From Cyclobacterium amurskyense (GTDB taxonomy: Bacteria > Bacteroidota > Bacteroidia > Cytophagales > Cyclobacteriaceae): a stretch of DNA of 64,000 nt. The notes below the pieces were generated by a model. It was not told the origin of the DNA, did no database searches, and worked only from the letters and a program-made list of their open reading frames with translations. A program made the position numbers and the translations under genes. The number at the start of each line of letters is the position of its first letter. The stretch's first letter is position 1. Location: contig NZ_CP012040.1 of NCBI RefSeq assembly GCF_001050135.1, positions 3,799,001-3,863,000 of the forward strand. The letters run 5' to 3'. Positions 60,975 through 64,000 of the stretch are shown here, in pieces.

Positions 60975-62363
60975 TTATTTTTTTCTTTGAATTGCTAATT
61001 TTGAAGCAAGTTCATCAAATGCTGTTAGAATCTGTTCTTCTAATCCTGGTTTCCATTTATTAGGCAATCCATAAACCATTTGAGAAGTATGTCCTTCGTA
61101 TCCACCTTCTTTTAGTATAACTTCTGTTGGGATATAACTCATTACATCATTGGTGTAGGTCATTACAAAGACATCCGGGCCAAACATTTCTTTAAGTCTA
61201 TTGGCATAGCCTACAGTTACTTCACCTCCCATAGTGAAGATTGGTTGCTCACCAATTTTAATGATTTGAACTGGGAAAGGGTAGGAGGAGGGTAGCTTAT
61301 TTCCAGCTTCTATTTCTCCTAGCATTCGTTGTGCCCACCTCTTCAGGTAGCCACTCTCCTCATTGATCATTTTATTGAGTTCTTCCTTACTAAGAGGGTC
61401 TTCTATATCAAGGTCTATTTCTTTATAGGCACTTCCTAGCTCTGAACCCAATGGCATCATGTCTTCAGATAAAACCCTCTCTACAGTGGCAGCCAGTACT
61501 GTGCCATACTGTTTAGCTAAAGGTAGGGTTCTTCTTGGTAATGGATTTTGATCACCCCCAGCACCTTGGAAAAACATGGCCATAACACCTGGGTAATTTT
61601 TCTCAACTACCTCCTGGGCATATCCCGGATAATCTCCAGACCATTGATAGCCACTTAAGACAGTAGGATGACAGGCATAACCAAAAAGGACCGTAGTAAT
61701 TTGATCATTTTCATCTGTTACTTTTATAACGGGCACAGCATGGTCCATTGGTCCATTCAAATCCGTAGACAAATGAACTTCACTTTCCTTATTGTTTCTT
61801 CTATTTACTTGAAATCTTGCCGTTCCATTATTTGAATAAAGCTTTGAAGGACGTAATTTAGAAAGAGCTTTGCCTATGCTTACTACTATATCCCCTTGCA
61901 GTTTATCTGTGTAATCTTCTACATCTTTTCGTTGCTGAGGATTCATTGGGTAGATATCAAACAAGGATTTTCCAAGTACAGGTGCAGAGTGGGTATGACT
62001 ACTGTTCAGTGCAATTTGGGACTTTTCTAGCCCATATTTCTTTTTTGCTGCCTCGCGAATCCCATCAGATAGGTTCTTAGGCAAGCCAAGAAGATCCGAA
62101 GTGACAATTACTGTTTGGTTTCCTTTCGCATCTTCTAAGGCTAAAACTTTTACCCAAAGGTCACCGTACTTTCCTTCTGCTGTATGATCTCTATGGCCAT
62201 ATCCAGCCATCCATAATGCTTGGCTGGGTGTTATGTTGATTTTATCTGTTCCCGTTTTCCAGCCAATTGACTTTTGAGAAAAGCCTTGATAACTGATAGA
62301 TAAAAACAATAACAGACAAGTGGAAAAGATAACCTGTTGGTGAGATAAAATGAAGCTTTTCAT
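60975..62363 (-). CDS. neutral/alkaline ceramidase-like secreted hydrolase
   Basis: The 462-residue protein has a signal peptide (to about residue 30) and the N-terminal domain of the neutral/alkaline ceramidase family: TGTDKINITPSQALWMAGYGHRDHTAEG, ALNSSHTHSAPVLG (metal-binding histidines) and YACHPTVLSG. At 462 residues it is shorter than true ceramidases (about 650-750), and lacks their C-terminal domain. In Bacteroidota this short type often occurs with sugar catabolism genes, so a ceramide substrate is not assured. It is in the middle of a three-gene reverse operon. Confidence 0.87.
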   Translation of the reverse strand: MKSFILSHQQVIFSTCLLLFLSISYQGFSQKSIGWKTGTDKINITPSQALWMAGYGHRDHTAEGKYGDLWVKVLALEDAKGNQTVIVTSDLLGLPKNLSDGIREAAKKKYGLEKSQIALNSSHTHSAPVLGKSLFDIYPMNPQQRKDVEDYTDKLQGDIVVSIGKALSKLRPSKLYSNNGTARFQVNRRNNKESEVHLSTDLNGPMDHAVPVIKVTDENDQITTVLFGYACHPTVLSGYQWSGDYPGYAQEVVEKNYPGVMAMFFQGAGGDQNPLPRRTLPLAKQYGTVLAATVERVLSEDMMPLGSELGSAYKEIDLDIEDPLSKEELNKMINEESGYLKRWAQRMLGEIEAGNKLPSSYPFPVQIIKIGEQPIFTMGGEVTVGYANRLKEMFGPDVFVMTYTNDVMSYIPTEVILKEGGYEGHTSQMVYGLPNKWKPGLEEQILTAFDELASKLAIQRKK

Positions 62364-62390
62364 GAGCTGATGTATACGTTAGTGGGATGC

Positions 62391-64000
62391 TTATTTTATG
62401 TTTAAAGTCCAGTCAATTGCATTTTTCAACAATTGGGTAAAATTGGGGTGGGTAAAGTCTGTAGGGAAACCCAGGGAAGTATAAAACACCTTTGACTTAC
62501 CTGATTTTCTGGTATAGGCGATAGGCATGGTTTTCCCATCGGACTCACCGCTTAATATTAATTTTGCTTTACTGTCAAGACTATTTCCCATTAAATAAAG
62601 ATTGCCTTGACTTATCCATTTTCCTTCTGGGATTCCTTTCAATAATTTTTTACCTGCTTTTTGTTCGGTGATTACCTGAGTAGCTTCTTTTGCTGCTCCA
62701 TAACCCATGTTTTCATGGCCGATTACTTCTGGTACAAATTCCCACCAGTCTTCATAGCCAGAGGGGATTTTTCCATCTTTGACCGAAAAAGCATGGTTGG
62801 CAGTTCTGATACCAAGAACAGGTTTTCCTGCTGCAATATGGTTTTTAATAAGTTGCATTTGGTCAGAGGAAAGGGCTACCCTACGCAAGAAAAACACCAG
62901 TAGATCAGTGTCTACTATGGTTTCAAGTCCCGGCAATTTAAAAGCATTTCTTTCTCCTTCACCGAGAATTACATTGGTTTCAAAACCGCTTTCTTTTGAA
63001 AGTTTCATTGCAAAGTAAGGAATGGTGAGGTCAGCCTCGTAATTGTCAGGATCCTTACTGATGAGAAAGGTTATTTTTTTGTTCTTTTCCTCCTCCTTAA
63101 CTATTCTTTTTTTTTTAATGACTTTACCGTACACCTTAAGTTGGTAATCTTTATAGGTAGTGTACCTTCCTGTCAACCACATTACCACTTCTTTATTGTC
63201 ATCAGCCAAAACTATGGGTCTGATATTGTCTTCTTTTGAGTTAAAAGTTACAGGAGTGAATTTCCAAGGACTTTCTTCATTCAGTCTTTCACCTCTGAAT
63301 ATCTCATATCTTCTTTCACCATCTACAAGTAATGGATCACCAGTTACTGGATGTACATCCCCTGAAAAGTAAAGGATGTTTTTATCTTTTGGGTTCAAGC
63401 TAATAAGACCTGTATATTCATTTTCACTAGGATACAAACGGCTACCAGCATAGGCGATTTCATCTTCGATCCATTCTCCATTTGCCCATCTAGCATAATG
63501 GTACCTGTGGTCAAAACCACCTTTTTCGACATTAAACCTTTCACCTCTTGTAATAGGGTCCTTGGTGACAGAGAAAACAAAATAAGGTTGTCCGTTTTCA
63601 TCCAATTGAATATCACTTGTCCATCCTATGTCTTCACGGGTATCAATATCACCGTCAAAAACCATAGTGAAATCTGAAGGCTTAAATTTGCTGTTTTCTG
63701 TAGTACTTAATGGTCCTACCAATGTTCCATCAGACCTATAAGCATTACCATTCTCCACATAACCATGGTAAATATTATTGTTCATATGTCTTGGATGCCC
63801 ATCTGTGGTAATAAAATGGATGCGGGTTTTTCCATCTGAAGCATACCTTAGATAGGACCTTCCCGGAAATTCGAATAGTCTCCCCCCAAAAGTCCAGCTA
63901 TCTCCATAGTCTTTGGAGACCATATAATGCGGATTGTTGCCATTGCCTCTAAAGAAATTATAGGTAAGGTCGGCATCTTCAAGGTAATAGGTATTCGAGT
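62391..64000 (-). CDS. BNR_4 / ThuA-like fusion protein (5' end outside the window)
   Basis: The frame is open to the window edge, so the start is missing; at least 535 residues are seen. Upstream of the internal ATG at 63923 the frame continues with YYLEDADLTYNFFRGNG-like sequence. The first part is a BNR_4-type propeller (MVSKDYGDSWTFGG, SDIQLDENGQPYFVFS). The C-terminal part (from about 300 residues past the internal ATG) is ThuA-like, a glutamine-amidotransferase-like fold: ISKDPDNYEADLTIPYFAMKL, LLVFFLRRVAL, GKPVLGIRTANHAF. It is probably secreted and in the sugar cluster with DUF1080 and the ceramidase-like gene, 27 bases away. Confidence 0.85.
   Translation of the reverse strand, partial: SNTYYLEDADLTYNFFRGNGNNPHYMVSKDYGDSWTFGGRLFEFPGRSYLRYASDGKTRIHFITTDGHPRHMNNNIYHGYVENGNAYRSDGTLVGPLSTTENSKFKPSDFTMVFDGDIDTREDIGWTSDIQLDENGQPYFVFSVTKDPITRGERFNVEKGGFDHRYHYARWANGEWIEDEIAYAGSRLYPSENEYTGLISLNPKDKNILYFSGDVHPVTGDPLLVDGERRYEIFRGERLNEESPWKFTPVTFNSKEDNIRPIVLADDNKEVVMWLTGRYTTYKDYQLKVYGKVIKKKRIVKEEEKNKKITFLISKDPDNYEADLTIPYFAMKLSKESGFETNVILGEGERNAFKLPGLETIVDTDLLVFFLRRVALSSDQMQLIKNHIAAGKPVLGIRTANHAFSVKDGKIPSGYEDWWEFVPEVIGHENMGYGAAKEATQVITEQKAGKKLLKGIPEGKWISQGNLYLMGNSLDSKAKLILSGESDGKTMPIAYTRKSGKSKVFYTSLGFPTDFTHPNFTQLLKNAIDWTLNIK

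Noticed and set aside
60975..62363. True ceramidase assignment
   Set aside because: The protein is much shorter than characterised ceramidases and lacks the C-terminal domain, so only a family-like call is made.

Overview
The window looks like the chromosome of an AT-rich, Gram-negative, probably marine Bacteroidota, most likely Cytophagales/Cyclobacteriaceae. That placement is an inference from family content: an LruC-domain lipoprotein, a TonB-dependent receptor coupled to a YncE-like lipoprotein, an exbB/exbD/exbD operon, DUF1080, ceramidase-like and BNR/ThuA secreted proteins, many lipoproteins, and promoter-like TTG/TTTG...TAnnTTTG patterns. About 60 protein genes, one tRNA gene and one riboswitch are supported.

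Layout. 0-9 kb: a methyltransferase, proB-proA (proline synthesis), an amino-acid symporter translationally coupled to glycerate kinase, and a large LruC lipoprotein. 9-16 kb: an orphan hybrid histidine kinase, a ferredoxin reductase/ferredoxin pair, a MarR regulator, an atypical SDR and a dihaem cytochrome c. 16-23 kb: a vitamin B12 uptake locus. A cobalamin riboswitch reads into a btuB-like receptor plus a propeller lipoprotein, with the FecCD-type ABC transporter genes (btuF-, btuC- and btuD-like) running the other way. 23-33 kb: outer-membrane and LVIVD proteins, ruvC, then a tight run of glycosyltransferase, small protein, SpoIIE-type phosphatase, polysaccharide deacetylase, glycosyltransferase, TatD nuclease and asparaginase, ending at tRNA-Ser(GGA). 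33-37 kb: a decayed accessory patch next to the tRNA, with an integrase remnant, two related toxin-antitoxin pairs and small unknown proteins. 37-43 kb: a PQQ-type sugar dehydrogenase, a methyltransferase and the ExbB/ExbD energy-transduction operon. 43-47 kb: a sulfur module (persulfide dioxygenase-rhodanese plus two YeeE/YedE half-transporters). 46-52 kb: SMC, bactofilin and a cysteine-free peroxiredoxin-like protein. 52-64 kb: a catabolic-looking cluster with an Nramp-fold transporter lacking the metal-binding motifs, an epimerase lacking the catalytic lysine, a DapA-like aldolase, an alpha/beta hydrolase, a predicted alpha-barrel glycosidase-like lipoprotein, DUF1080, a ceramidase-like enzyme and a BNR-ThuA protein cut by the window edge.

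Two signals stand out beyond ordinary genes. First, a dispersed element of about 210 bp with imperfect inverted ends and strong internal hairpins occurs four times (9.1, 43.1, 50.5 and 59.8 kb); a 44-bp form at 22.96 kb consists only of the two joined ends, and a single end may remain at 45.06 kb. Second, the 52.3-56.2 kb group combines three proteins whose folds are recognisable but whose family-defining residues are altered in two of them, which suggests a non-standard pathway. No phage, CRISPR array, rRNA or complete insertion sequence was seen.
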